Of a DNA stretch of 64,000 nt, positions 26,452 through 34,707 are shown piece after piece. A program made the position numbers and the translations under genes. The stretch's first letter is position 1; every line of letters begins with the position of its first letter. Origin of the DNA: Candidatus Magasanikbacteria bacterium RIFOXYC2_FULL_42_28. Lineage in GTDB: Bacteria > Patescibacteria > ABY1 > Magasanikbacterales > GWA2-37-8. The stretch is from positions 40,829 to 104,828 of the forward strand of contig MFQZ01000008.1 in NCBI GenBank assembly GCA_001784435.1, written 5' to 3'. The notes under the pieces are model-generated. The model had not been told where the DNA came from, ran no database searches, and was given only the letters and a program-made list of their open reading frames with translations.

Positions 26452-26760
26452 TTAAACAATCCTAATGCCGGTCTTTTTAATCTCATTAACCATCGGATTG
26501 TTTTTATCGTTAAAATCAGCGACGGTGAAACCGTGGGGTTCAATTCGCCCATCCACATTACTACCGGCCATCCACAGGGCGGAACTATTTTCAAACCGAC
26601 GTAACTTATCAGAAAATATCGCCACATCAATATCACTAAATTTATTAGCCAAACCTTTGGCGGTGGAACCAAACCAAAAAATACTGGCAAACGGAAAATT
26701 GCTTTTTTTTAATTCGGCCGCGTAAGAACAAACAATTTTTTTTACTTTATCTTTTGACAT
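26452..26760 (-). CDS. MNT-type nucleotidyltransferase (antitoxin of HEPN/MNT pair)
   Basis: A 102-aa minimal nucleotidyltransferase. The catalytic pattern GSTAKG-x5-SDIDVAIFSD (~residues 31-50) is intact. In known HEPN/MNT modules (MntA/HepT) this enzyme modifies the HEPN partner with AMP to neutralise it. It overlaps the upstream HEPN gene by 19 nt. Confidence 0.8.
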   Translation of the reverse strand: MSKDKVKKIVCSYAAELKKSNFPFASIFWFGSTAKGLANKFSDIDVAIFSDKLRRFENSSALWMAGSNVDGRIEPHGFTVADFNDKNNPMVNEIKKTGIRIV

Positions 26761-27131
26761 AACTGGTTGTATAATTTTTTGATTTTACCGTGGTATTTTT
26801 TGGTAAATTCCCCGGTGCATTTTTTGTAAAAATCCAATTTGTATTCCGGGTATCTGGTACGGATATTAAACTCGTTTACCTGCCCTAAAAAAATCATCAA
26901 ATCGTCATCACTTTCTAATTTAGCCAATTCATAAAGCCGAATTAAATTGTGAATATAAGGCGCGTCTTTTTTGGTTTCTTGCACCACGAGCGCCTTTAAA
27001 ATTTTCTCCAAAACAATGTGGCCAAAAAACAAACAAGCCGAATAACGTTTACTTCGATATAACGCCAGCATCGTATCATAATCATGCTCGGCAGTTTTAA
27101 CCCAATATTTTACTAGTCCTTTTTTGTCCAT
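26742..27131 (-). CDS. HEPN-domain protein (putative toxin)
   Basis: 129 aa, all helical, matching the HEPN domain family (PF05168 type): 'YWVKTAEHDYDTMLALYRS' at the N-terminus and 'FNIRTRYPEYK' near the C-terminus. The canonical RNase motif Rx4-6H is not evident, so toxin activity is uncertain. Gene order (HEPN then MNT, overlapping) is that of a toxin-antitoxin operon. Confidence 0.75.
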   Translation of the reverse strand: MDKKGLVKYWVKTAEHDYDTMLALYRSKRYSACLFFGHIVLEKILKALVVQETKKDAPYIHNLIRLYELAKLESDDDLMIFLGQVNEFNIRTRYPEYKLDFYKKCTGEFTKKYHGKIKKLYNQLCQKIK

Positions 27132-27156
27132 AGTTGTCCAAATTATTTTTTCACCA

Positions 27157-27408
27157 TTATAATAACTCCATAAATTTCCCCATCAACTTATCTCCGCCAA
27201 CCGTTTTCAATTCTTTAATAATTTGATGCTGTACTTTTAATTCATTGTGCCTCGGAATCATTATAAACGGCCGATGTCCGGCTGGAATTAAATAATTTTT
27301 TGGAAAAGCATATTTATCATGACTACCGGTGCGATCATTGTTTAAATAAAAACCTAATTTTTTAAGCGCAAATACGCACTGCCGTTTGTTGAAATTATAG
27401 TCCCCCAT
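27157..27408 (-). CDS. hicA: HicA-type mRNA interferase toxin
   Basis: An 83-aa dsRBD-like toxin. The catalytic His lies in TGSHDKYAF (~residue 29), followed by the IPRHNELK strand typical of HicA/YcfA. It would cleave mRNA when free. It lies 12 nt downstream of the antitoxin gene. The order antitoxin-toxin is the less common arrangement for hicAB. Confidence 0.85.
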   Translation of the reverse strand: MGDYNFNKRQCVFALKKLGFYLNNDRTGSHDKYAFPKNYLIPAGHRPFIMIPRHNELKVQHQIIKELKTVGGDKLMGKFMELL

Positions 27409-27420
27409 ATCTATAATTTT

Positions 27421-27762
27421 TTAAGTGGGCTGGGTTTGCAATTGTGCTTCGTAACGAATTACTTCGTTATTGGCCATTCTAAATTCATTGAAAATAAAAT
27501 CCGACTCTCTTTTCGGCACCCCAAAATAAGTAAGTACGGCATCGTTTACCATATCCAACAATTCTTTCTTTGACTGGGCTTGAGTGAAAATACCCGACAA
27601 ATCTTTGCATTCGGCTACAAACCAACCGTCCGGAGTAATCTCCACAGTCCAATCTAATCGATCGGGAATACCATATTTTTGTTTGATAAAGACCGGATCT
27701 TTTTGAACGACAAAATACCGATAAGCCCGATTAAACGTTTGTTGTATTTTTGCGGTAAGCAT
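27421..27762 (-). CDS. hicB: HicB-type antitoxin
   Basis: A 113-aa protein with the HicB partial RNase H fold: 'WTVEITPDGWFVAECKDL', then 'GIFTQAQSKKELLDMVNDA'. No C-terminal HTH or ribbon-helix-helix is obvious, so autoregulation may need another element. It would bind and inhibit HicA encoded directly downstream. Confidence 0.8.
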   Translation of the reverse strand: MLTAKIQQTFNRAYRYFVVQKDPVFIKQKYGIPDRLDWTVEITPDGWFVAECKDLSGIFTQAQSKKELLDMVNDAVLTYFGVPKRESDFIFNEFRMANNEVIRYEAQLQTQPT

Positions 27763-27832
27763 ACTATTTGTGGATATTTTTTTACATTGATATTATACTA
27801 TAAATTATGGTAAATGTCAAAATTACAAACAC

Positions 27833-27858
27833 AAAACCACGCGATTAAACGTGGTTTT
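27833..27858 (-). terminator. Terminator (bidirectional-looking)
   Basis: AAAACCACG (27833-27841)/CGTGGTTTT (27850-27858) with a short loop, lying downstream of the minus-strand CDS ending at 27980. Confidence 0.6.
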
Positions 27859-27979
27859 ATATTACTCTTTGACAACTAATTTAATTACCAAAGAATGATG
27901 CCACTTTTGAACGTGTGTGGCGCACGGGTGATTTTGAAAGGTTAATCACGAACCATTGAGGAAGGCGATGCTGGAACAC

Positions 27980-28804
27980 CTACGTACGACGATGCAAAAC
28001 CAGAATCAGGTCATCTTTGGCAAAATATTTTCTGGTAAAACCCATGACCCACCCAATGACCCAATTCTGTGTCGTTTTGTCATACACGAGACATTCGCAC
28101 AAATACCCTTGATAGGGGTGCCAATGGCCAGTCAGCAAATAGTAATTTTGCAGGTTGGTCGGAATTTCCGACTGACCTTCCAACACGAACATAATATCCT
28201 TCCCCGAGGGTAAGTCAGTCACTTCAGCCAGCATCTCTTTCGGAGTCATGGGCATCTTGTCAAACGAACCACCAACGACTTCATACCGCCTTCCCTCAAC
28301 CGAGAATTCAACCCGAACAGGTTCTACAGCCACCTCTTTCAGTGGCAACGGAATTGGCACCTTATTGAGTCGATGCACTACAAGAACGCTCCCCCACTGC
28401 CGCATGATCTCGCCGTTCGCGAAAAACTGCACAGCGTCTCGACCGCTTTGTGGAAAATAGCCACGAGGAATTCGTTCTATCCTACGATTCCACCTTGACC
28501 CCTCCCAAGTAAAGTACACACTGTACCCGGGGTCTTCTTCATCCCTTGAGTTGGTCAACAGTTTGGAACAGTAGCGCAAAACAGATGGCAGCTGATCCAA
28601 ACGATCAGCCAAAAACTTGCAATCCTCGTCTCCGATCCCCACGGAGTTCAAAGTAGACACCAAGACAGAAAGATCAATGTAGGTCGGTCCTTCTACCAAC
28701 CCGCCCATGGCCTCATACCATCGTCCTTCAACCTCAAACTGGATCGTTTTGGTATTGCCTTTTCTAACTGCTTTAGCACCTTTAGTCGTTGTTTTTGCCT
28801 TCAT
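27980..28804 (-). CDS. Hypothetical protein with two similar halves
   Basis: 274 aa from ATG 28804, chosen because of a strong Shine-Dalgarno (GGAGGAGAT) about 8 nt upstream; the longer frame starts before that site. The protein looks internally duplicated: 'FEVEGRWYEAMGGLVEG' (~residue 24) and 'FSVEGRRYEVVGGSFDK' (~165) begin each half. Both halves end in Trp/Arg-rich beta stretches. The Lys-rich N-terminus (KAKTTTKGAKAVRKG) could bind nucleic acid. The base and codon usage look more GC-rich than the surroundings, hinting at transfer. No family recognised. Confidence 0.65.
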   Translation of the reverse strand: MKAKTTTKGAKAVRKGNTKTIQFEVEGRWYEAMGGLVEGPTYIDLSVLVSTLNSVGIGDEDCKFLADRLDQLPSVLRYCSKLLTNSRDEEDPGYSVYFTWEGSRWNRRIERIPRGYFPQSGRDAVQFFANGEIMRQWGSVLVVHRLNKVPIPLPLKEVAVEPVRVEFSVEGRRYEVVGGSFDKMPMTPKEMLAEVTDLPSGKDIMFVLEGQSEIPTNLQNYYLLTGHWHPYQGYLCECLVYDKTTQNWVIGWVMGFTRKYFAKDDLILVLHRRT

Positions 28805-28878
28805 TACAGCATCTCCTCCCGTTTTCAAAGAACTTGTTTACCACACGCGACCCCATGTCACGTTTGGCAGAACATCAT

Positions 28879-28907
28879 AGCATATACCGTTTTGTTCGCA
28901 TTGTCAA
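28879..28907 (-). promoter_or_regulatory. Promoter of the duplicated hypothetical gene
   Basis: On the minus strand TTGACA (28907-28902), 17-bp spacer, TATGCT (28884-28879). It diverges from the promoter at 29008-29036. The 350-nt gap between the two genes holds these two promoters and otherwise nothing recognised. Confidence 0.65.
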
Positions 28908-29007
28908 GATAATTGACCCGATATATTACTTTTGATTAAATTGTCATAATTTATTTAAAATTAGCCAAAATATAGTCATTTTTAATTACTATTCTGTGTC
29001 AAAAAAC

Positions 29008-29036
29008 TTGACAGATGTTAAAATATGTGTTATAAT
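29008..29036 (+). promoter_or_regulatory. Consensus promoter of TrmB-like regulator
   Basis: TTGACA (29008-29013), 17 bp, TATAAT (29031-29036): a perfect sigma-70-type promoter, unusual in this window. It leaves a ~138-nt 5' UTR. Confidence 0.75.
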
Positions 29037-29180
29037 AGCCAAAGTTATACTGTTATATTGTCCACAAGAAATCCTGCAATAACCAACTTTAAGGGATTCC
29101 TCCACTCGCTACAGCTCGGTCGGAATGACAATAACCACTCGCACCAATAAACCACTAAACTAATAAACCAATCAACCGCC

Positions 29181-29915
29181 ATGTCCGACACTACTCTTAA
29201 TTTAGCTCTACAAAACCTCGGTCTAGATGACAAAGAAGCCAAAATCTATTTGGCGCTTTTGGAATTAGGCAAAGGCACTGTCGCCGATGTTGCTAAACAG
29301 TCCGGCGTCAAACGCACGAACATTTACAATTTTATCGGTCCGATGAAAGACAAACATATCATCGGTGAAATAATACAGGACAAACAAATTATTCTTATCC
29401 CCGAAAATCCCCAAGCCCTAATCAAACGCGCCGAACAAAATTTTGTTGACATCAAAAATCTTTTACCAAATTTATTATCCATTTTTAACACCCCCGAATC
29501 AAAACCAAAAGTAAAATTTTTTGACGGGGCGCAAGGAATTAAAAACGCTTGGGATGATATGACCACGAGTGGTGAAAATATTTACGGTTTTTCTGACTAT
29601 GAAAAAATGTTTGGCGTTTTTCCAGATGATTGGCTCGGGCAAATACCTAAAACCCGCGCGCAGAACAAACAATTTTATTATTGTATTGCCAAAGACGGTC
29701 CCTGGGGCAAAAAAATTAAATCCAGAGACAAAAAACAATTGCGCCAAACCAAATTAGTCAAAAATTTAAATTTAGACACCGAAATAAACATTTACGGCGG
29801 AAAAGTTTTGCTAATAAGTTTCCGCAAACCGTATTCCGCGATTATAATAGAAGAAAGAGCCATTGCCATGTCGTTAAAATCAATTTGGCAATTGATTTGG
29901 GATGGGTTGAAGTAG
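29181..29915 (+). CDS. TrmB-family transcriptional regulator (HTH)
   Basis: 244 aa. The N-terminal winged helix matches TrmB: 'LGLDDKEAKIYLALLELGKGTVADVAKQSGVKRT' contains it, with recognition helix VKRTNIYNF (~residues 44-52). A middle coiled region and a C-terminal ligand-like domain (~100-244) follow. TrmB proteins usually respond to sugars, but many CPR members are orphan. It shares architecture with the regulator at 52250-53047. Confidence 0.8.
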   Translation: MSDTTLNLALQNLGLDDKEAKIYLALLELGKGTVADVAKQSGVKRTNIYNFIGPMKDKHIIGEIIQDKQIILIPENPQALIKRAEQNFVDIKNLLPNLLSIFNTPESKPKVKFFDGAQGIKNAWDDMTTSGENIYGFSDYEKMFGVFPDDWLGQIPKTRAQNKQFYYCIAKDGPWGKKIKSRDKKQLRQTKLVKNLNLDTEINIYGGKVLLISFRKPYSAIIIEERAIAMSLKSIWQLIWDGLK

Positions 29916-29962
29916 TTATGCACAGCGCCAGTTTTACGAAAATGTGGTATAATATGTGTGAA

Positions 29963-30080
29963 ATACTAAACCCTAAATCCTAAACTCTAAAGAAGTCCAA
30001 ATATTTAAATTCAAAAAAAACAAAAATTTTGACATTTTTATTTGGAATTTGTTTAGAACTTAGTGTTTAGAATTTAGAAT
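29963..30080. repeat. Low-complexity inverted repeat upstream of ftsK
   Basis: Words such as CTAAACCCTAAATCC in the left arm (from ~29967) and GTTTAGAATTTAG in the right arm (to ~30079) give a long imperfect hairpin. It fills most of the gap before ftsK. A TATAAT lies at 29948-29953. Confidence 0.6.
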
Positions 30081-30087
30081 TTTTATT

Positions 30088-32433
30088 GTGTCTCGTCCTC
30101 GTCGCATGATCCACTACCAAAAACGCCCGGCCGCGCCGCGTTTTAATCTTAATCCCGAATTAAACAACGGCATTATTGCGGTTTTGCTTTTTATTTTGGC
30201 TGGCATTGCCACTTTGAGTTTTTTCCAAATGGCCGGCGTGCTCGGACAATTTGTGGATTCATTTTTGGCATTGCTGTTTGGCCAAGTACGCTACTGCGTC
30301 CCCTTGGTTTTAATCACCGCTTCCATCTTACTCGTCAAAGACATTGAATATAACTATCGCCACACCCACTCGGTCGGCGCGATTTTATTTTTCTTAAGTT
30401 TCAACGGCCTCGTGCATTTACAATATCCGCTTGCCGATATGGCCTCAACGGCGCAACAAGGTTACGGTGGCGGTATGATTGGCTTTGCCCTCGCCTGGGT
30501 AATGGCCTCGTATGTTGGCTATTGGGGCGGGATGTTAATTTTAATCGGACTTTTGATTGTCTCACTCATATTTTTGTTCAACACCACGCTCGCGCAAATG
30601 GTGGAAATTCACAAAAAATTATTTTTAACTTTGGGCTGGCTCGGACGCGAGATTGTTGCGTTTTTTGGCAGTTTTAAAAACCCGTCTTCGCCTTGGGCTA
30701 CGCCGGGTAAACCCGTAAAATTTGCTATCAAGGGTGATTATGAAAATCAAACTCAACCCGAAGATAATATTAACGAAACCGATGGCGAAGAAGAGCGCGT
30801 CTTTAAACAAAAATCGATTGCTCAAACTGACGACACCGACGAAACAGAAGAAGAACCAGCCGAAGCCGAACCGGAAGAGGAAAAAGTGGTGGGCGTGCCT
30901 CAAGCCGTTATTCGCGATTTACCAAATTTAGATTTATTATTCACCTCCAAATCCAAACCATCGGCCGGTGATATCAAAGGCAATGCCGAGACCATTAAAA
31001 GCACTTTGAAAAATTTTGGCATTGAAGTAGAAATGGGTGAGGTGCGCGTTGGTCCGACGGTAACGCAATATTCTTTCAAACCAGCGGCCGGCATTAAATT
31101 AACCCGCATCACTACTTTATCAAATGATTTAGCGCTCGCTTTGGCCGCCCACCCAATTCGTATTGAAGCGCCAATTCCAGGCCAAAGTTTAGTCGGCGTG
31201 GAAGTTCCCAACCAAAAAGTGGCGATGGTAACACTGCGCGAATTATTAGAATCTGAAGAATTTACCAAACGCCCGCACAACATGATGATCGCGTTAGGCA
31301 AAGATGTCGCCGGTAAAGTTTGGTGGACGGACTTATTAAAAATGCCCCACCTACTCGTCGCCGGCGCCACTGGTTCAGGCAAAACCGTTTGTATCAATGC
31401 GATTATCACCAGTCTACTTTATCAAAATACCGCCGAAACTTTGCGCTTTATAATGGTAGACCCTAAACGGGTGGAGTTGACGCTCTACGACGGCATCCCC
31501 CATTTATTAACGCCGGCAATAACCACTCCGGCCAAATGTGTGAACGCGCTAAAATGGACTATCAACGAAATGGAACGCCGTTTTGATGTTTTAGCCAAAG
31601 CCGGCAAACGCGATATTGCTTCTTTTAATAAATCCTCGTCCGAACCACTTCCATATATAGTATTTGTCATTGACGAATTAGCGGACTTAATGTCCCAAGC
31701 CAGCGCCGAAGTGGAAGCCGGAATAATTCGCATTGCCCAAATGGCGCGCGCGGTCGGTATTCATTTAATTGTCGCCACCCAACGCCCGAGTGTGGAAGTG
31801 ATTACCGGTTTAATGAAAGCCAATATCCCCGGGCGCATCGCCTTTTCGGTGGCTTCAATTATTGATTCGCGCACAATTTTAGATTGCCCGGGCGCGGAAA
31901 AATTATTAGGCCGCGGCGATATGTTGCTCCTGACCGCTGACATGTCTAAACCAAAACGCGTACAAGGCGCGTTTATTTCCGAAGAAGAAATTGATCATGT
32001 AGTGGAACATTTGAAAGGCGACGAACCACCCACTTACGACGACGCGATTGTGGCCAAAGGCGATAACAGTGGCGGCACCTTAAATATGTTTACCGGTGGC
32101 ACCGATGACCAAGACGCGTTATTTGATGATGCCAAAAGATGTGTAATTGAAAGTGGCAAAGCATCCGCTTCATTATTACAACGTCGCTTAAAAGTGGGCT
32201 ACGCCCGCGCCGCGAGATTATTAGATGAATTAGAAAATGCCGGCATCGTCGGGCCCGCTGACGGCGCCAAACCGCGCGAGGTGTTTACCGAACATATTGG
32301 CAATGGACACCATATGCCCGCGCCCGAAGCCGAAATTCCGGCGGACGAGCAGACGATGGATTTGGGTGGGGTGGTGTTGGATGATAATAAACCGAAAGAA
32401 TCAGAAGCCGAAGAAGAACCACCAACACAATAA
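30088..32433 (+). CDS. ftsK: DNA translocase FtsK/SpoIIIE
   Basis: 781 aa from GTG 30088. Four membrane helices occupy ~residues 25-180, then comes an acidic linker (~215-270). The motor domain has Walker A GATGSGKT (~430) and Walker B 'IVFVIDELADLM' (~525), and 'ATQRPSVEVITG'. A C-terminal gamma winged helix (~670-735) has 'LLQRRLKVGYARAARLLDELE'. It pumps DNA at the division septum and activates dimer resolution. Length is typical for a CPR FtsK. Confidence 0.95.
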   Translation: MSRPRRMIHYQKRPAAPRFNLNPELNNGIIAVLLFILAGIATLSFFQMAGVLGQFVDSFLALLFGQVRYCVPLVLITASILLVKDIEYNYRHTHSVGAILFFLSFNGLVHLQYPLADMASTAQQGYGGGMIGFALAWVMASYVGYWGGMLILIGLLIVSLIFLFNTTLAQMVEIHKKLFLTLGWLGREIVAFFGSFKNPSSPWATPGKPVKFAIKGDYENQTQPEDNINETDGEEERVFKQKSIAQTDDTDETEEEPAEAEPEEEKVVGVPQAVIRDLPNLDLLFTSKSKPSAGDIKGNAETIKSTLKNFGIEVEMGEVRVGPTVTQYSFKPAAGIKLTRITTLSNDLALALAAHPIRIEAPIPGQSLVGVEVPNQKVAMVTLRELLESEEFTKRPHNMMIALGKDVAGKVWWTDLLKMPHLLVAGATGSGKTVCINAIITSLLYQNTAETLRFIMVDPKRVELTLYDGIPHLLTPAITTPAKCVNALKWTINEMERRFDVLAKAGKRDIASFNKSSSEPLPYIVFVIDELADLMSQASAEVEAGIIRIAQMARAVGIHLIVATQRPSVEVITGLMKANIPGRIAFSVASIIDSRTILDCPGAEKLLGRGDMLLLTADMSKPKRVQGAFISEEEIDHVVEHLKGDEPPTYDDAIVAKGDNSGGTLNMFTGGTDDQDALFDDAKRCVIESGKASASLLQRRLKVGYARAARLLDELENAGIVGPADGAKPREVFTEHIGNGHHMPAPEAEIPADEQTMDLGGVVLDDNKPKESEAEEEPPTQ

Positions 32434-32497
32434 ACTGTCTCGCTGTCTTTCCCCTCCTTTTCAAGGAGGGGACCAAGGGGCGGTTCACTCACCAACA

Positions 32498-32528
32498 AAA
32501 AAATATCCGCCTCACAGCGAATATTTTT
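32498..32528 (+). terminator. Terminator after ftsK
   Basis: AAAAATATCCGC/GCGAATATTTTT stem with one mismatch, then a T-rich tail. The remaining ~100 nt to 32632 holds a further imperfect inverted repeat (ACCACCCTCG ... CGAGGTAGGGGTGGT, ~32542-32599) and no gene. Confidence 0.6.
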
Positions 32529-32632
32529 ATTATAGAAGCAAAACCACCCTCGCCAAAATTAAACTATTTTAATTCTAACGAGGTAGGGGTGGTCTTGCGA
32601 TGTTCTGTAAGTCCGCCCATACCTTTTCTTCG

Positions 32633-32779
32633 TCATTTTTTGTCCTCACCCTCTTGATCGTTGGCGCCCTCACTTCTCAACGACTCTGCGTAGTCGTTGT
32701 CGGACTGTAGCTTTTCCAACTGTTCTTTTTCATCTTCTTCTTTTGTTTTTTTTGACTTCTTTTTGAAATCGGACGACAT
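32633..32779 (-). CDS. Small charged protein (48 aa)
   Basis: ATG 32779 is preceded by AAAGGAGG, one of the strongest ribosome sites in the window, so I take this start rather than the GTG at 32869 whose frame runs through a poly-G tract. The protein (MSSDFKKKSKKTKEEDEKEQ ...) is almost all Lys, Glu, Asp and Gln and probably disordered or a single helix. Function unknown. Confidence 0.6.
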   Translation of the reverse strand: MSSDFKKKSKKTKEEDEKEQLEKLQSDNDYAESLRSEGANDQEGEDKK

Positions 32780-32834
32780 TCGCCCTCCTTTTGCCAGAGA
32801 GTGATTTCTCGGTCTCGGAAACTCTAACAAATAA

Positions 32835-32867
32835 CTCTCTCTCTCTGTCAAATATCCCCCCCCCCCC
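32835..32867. repeat. Two simple-sequence repeats: (CT)6 and C12
   Basis: (CT)6 at 32835-32846 and C12 at 32856-32867. On the minus strand they read G12, then TTGACA (32851-32846), then (AG)6, so the AG repeat lies in the spacer region after a consensus -35 for the small CDS at 32633-32779. No clear -10 is seen (GTTAGA at the 17-bp distance). Confidence 0.6.
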
Positions 32868-32912
32868 ACGCTTAGCGTGGGTTATGGGACGCTTAGCGAC
32901 AACGCTTAGCGT
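32868..32912 (+). promoter_or_regulatory. Three tandem 11-bp palindromes (operator candidates)
   Basis: ACGCT-T-AGCGT occurs at 32868-32878, 32889-32899 (last base A) and 32902-32912, immediately upstream of the -35 at 32917. Each is a 5-1-5 palindrome. The second and third can also fold on each other. Confidence 0.6.
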
Positions 32913-32916
32913 CCCC

Positions 32917-32951
32917 TTGACAAAACCACCAAGATAGTATATAATATACTA
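32917..32951 (+). promoter_or_regulatory. Consensus promoter with palindrome over the -10; near-leaderless
   Basis: TTGACA (32917-32922), 17 bp, TATAAT (32940-32945). An 8-1-8 palindrome TAGTATATAATATACTA (32935-32951) covers the -10 and start site. The ATG at 32958 is about 6 nt from the expected transcription start. Confidence 0.7.
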
Positions 32952-32957
32952 TATACT

Positions 32958-33728
32958 ATGTATTCCGACACCAAACAACAAATCCTTAATATCATTAAGG
33001 AAAACAACGGCACCAGCCCCCACTCTCTTATTACCACCCTAAACAAAAACGCCTCGGGAATTTTTCGCCATCTAAAAAAATTAATTGAAACCAGCCAAAT
33101 CACCAAGGTTGGCAAACCGCCAAAAGTGGTGTATTATTACTCTGCTAATAAAAATAATATGAACGAAAATCAAACTGCCGGTGACAAAATTTTAAACTGG
33201 GCGACTACCGGCAACACTACCACAGTCCAACCGAATTGGACTTGTCAAACGCGCGATGTTTTTCAAGCCCGGCACGATCGTTTGTTAAATGAATTAAAAA
33301 AGAAATTCAGCGAAAATGTTGCTTTCACCGTTGCCGCGATTACCGGCGAAATCGGCAATAATTCCTTTGACCATAATTTGGGAAATTGGCGTGATGTAAT
33401 GGGAGTAGTATTTGAAATTAATTTGGAAAAACGTGAAATTATTTTAGCTGACCGTGGCCAAGGGATACTGGCGTCAATTAGACGTGTGCGCCCCCAAACG
33501 ACCGATGACGCCGATGCGCTCCAAGTCGCGTTTACCGAAGTAATTTCCGGACGATTCCCCGAACAGCGCGGCAATGGCCTAAAATATGTCGCCAAAAATA
33601 TCAAAGCCAATAATTTTTCCCTAAAATTTTATTCTGGCAATTCCAGCTGTGAAATTATCGATAATCAAATGACAATTAAAAAAACTAATCAACTAACTCC
33701 GGGAACATTGGCAATCATTAACTTCTAA
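32958..33728 (+). CDS. Winged-helix DNA-binding protein fused to GHKL ATPase
   Basis: 256 aa. Residues 1-65 are an ArsR-like winged helix ('SGIFRHLKKLIETSQITKVG'). From ~115 a histidine-kinase-type ATPase core follows: N box GEIGNNSFDHN (~131-141), G1 DRGQGI (~169-174), G2 RGNGLKYV (~207-214). There is no phosphoacceptor His domain, so this is an RsbW/SpoIIAB-like ATPase rather than a sensor kinase. The STAS-like gene 3 nt downstream is the likely antagonist. The same core, with a MerR head instead, is at 59529-60254. The promoter carries palindromes, which suggests autoregulation. Mechanism unproven. Confidence 0.8.
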   Translation: MYSDTKQQILNIIKENNGTSPHSLITTLNKNASGIFRHLKKLIETSQITKVGKPPKVVYYYSANKNNMNENQTAGDKILNWATTGNTTTVQPNWTCQTRDVFQARHDRLLNELKKKFSENVAFTVAAITGEIGNNSFDHNLGNWRDVMGVVFEINLEKREIILADRGQGILASIRRVRPQTTDDADALQVAFTEVISGRFPEQRGNGLKYVAKNIKANNFSLKFYSGNSSCEIIDNQMTIKKTNQLTPGTLAIINF

Positions 33729-33731
33729 AAT

Positions 33732-34001
33732 ATGCGTATTGAATTAAAAAAATTTGGCAACAATCTATCCTCCCGCCCAGCTGGCAAAGAGGCCTATTTG
33801 AGCGCGCGCGCCTATATCTTGCCCAAGGATAAAAACGAAAAAGTAGAAATTGATTTTACCGGCGTAGATGTTTTGACCCCATCTTGGGCCGACGAATTTT
33901 TAACACCAATTAAAAAAGAATTCGGTGATAATTTGGTTTTGTTACCATCGAATAATGTGACAATTAAATCAACTTTGGAATTTTTGGAGGAGATTAAATA
34001 A
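33732..34001 (+). CDS. STAS-like (DUF4325) protein
   Basis: 89 aa. The central strand-helix 'VEIDFTGVDVLTPSWADEFL' matches DUF4325/STAS-like proteins; the SWADEF segment sits where SpoIIAA-type proteins have their phosphorylatable Ser. It starts 3 nt after the ATPase gene. Predicted partner-switch antagonist of that ATPase, by analogy to SpoIIAA/SpoIIAB. A close relative is at 59253-59522. Confidence 0.75.
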   Translation: MRIELKKFGNNLSSRPAGKEAYLSARAYILPKDKNEKVEIDFTGVDVLTPSWADEFLTPIKKEFGDNLVLLPSNNVTIKSTLEFLEEIK

Positions 34002-34018
34002 TACCACCCAAAAATTTC

Positions 34019-34690
34019 ATGTCCATCTTCTGCATAAAAAAATTAGAACCGCCGGAATCAGTGGGAGCGCGCTTAAAACGCAAACGCGCGGAATTAGGCG
34101 AACACCTTACGGCCATATCCGCGCGCATTGGCGTAGCGGAAAATCATTTGACCGCGCTGGAAACCGGCCACCACCGCGAACTCCCCTTAACTATCGCCCA
34201 TCGCTCGGCTTATTTAAAAAAATACGCGACCGCGCTCGGATTAAACCCGGACATGCTCTGGAAACAATTTGTCCAAGAGGGCGGAACCGCTGATATCAAA
34301 ACCGGCCATCCGGCCCAAGCGTTAAAAAATATTCGCTTTGATTCTTTGGCCTCGCTTATTCGCAACCTCGGCATCGCTACGCTCGTAATTATTTTCGCCG
34401 GCTATTTAATTTGGCAAATTCGCGGAATTTTAACTCCGCCACTCCTCGTTGTATACACGCCGATGGAAGGCACCGTTACCAGCCACACGAGCATCGTCGT
34501 GCAAGGCATAACCGACAAAGAAGCGCACCTATCCATCAACGGCAAAGATATTATGATCGACGAAGACGGAAAATTTTCCGTAGAAATTTCCTTAGCCCCC
34601 GGCGTTAATTCCATTACGATAACCACCATAAAAAAACACGGCAAAACGACCACAGTCGCGCGCCATGTGGTGGTAAAAGAGAAAAAATAG
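34019..34690 (+). CDS. RodZ-like HTH membrane protein
   Basis: 223 aa. An N-terminal Cro/C1-type HTH (HTH_25; 'LKRKRAELGEHLTAISARIG', ~residues 18-37) is followed by one membrane helix (~118-138) and an extracytoplasmic beta domain ('VVQGITDKEAHLSINGKDI'). This is the RodZ layout, a cell-shape factor linking the envelope to MreB. It starts 17 nt after the STAS-like gene. Confidence 0.75.
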   Translation: MSIFCIKKLEPPESVGARLKRKRAELGEHLTAISARIGVAENHLTALETGHHRELPLTIAHRSAYLKKYATALGLNPDMLWKQFVQEGGTADIKTGHPAQALKNIRFDSLASLIRNLGIATLVIIFAGYLIWQIRGILTPPLLVVYTPMEGTVTSHTSIVVQGITDKEAHLSINGKDIMIDEDGKFSVEISLAPGVNSITITTIKKHGKTTTVARHVVVKEKK

Positions 34691-34707
34691 CCCCCAGTTT
34701 TATCCAC

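Noticed and set aside
32780..32869. Extended GTG start of the small CDS through the poly-G and GA tracts
   Set aside because: The strong Shine-Dalgarno AAAGGAGG lies inside that extension, directly before ATG 32779.
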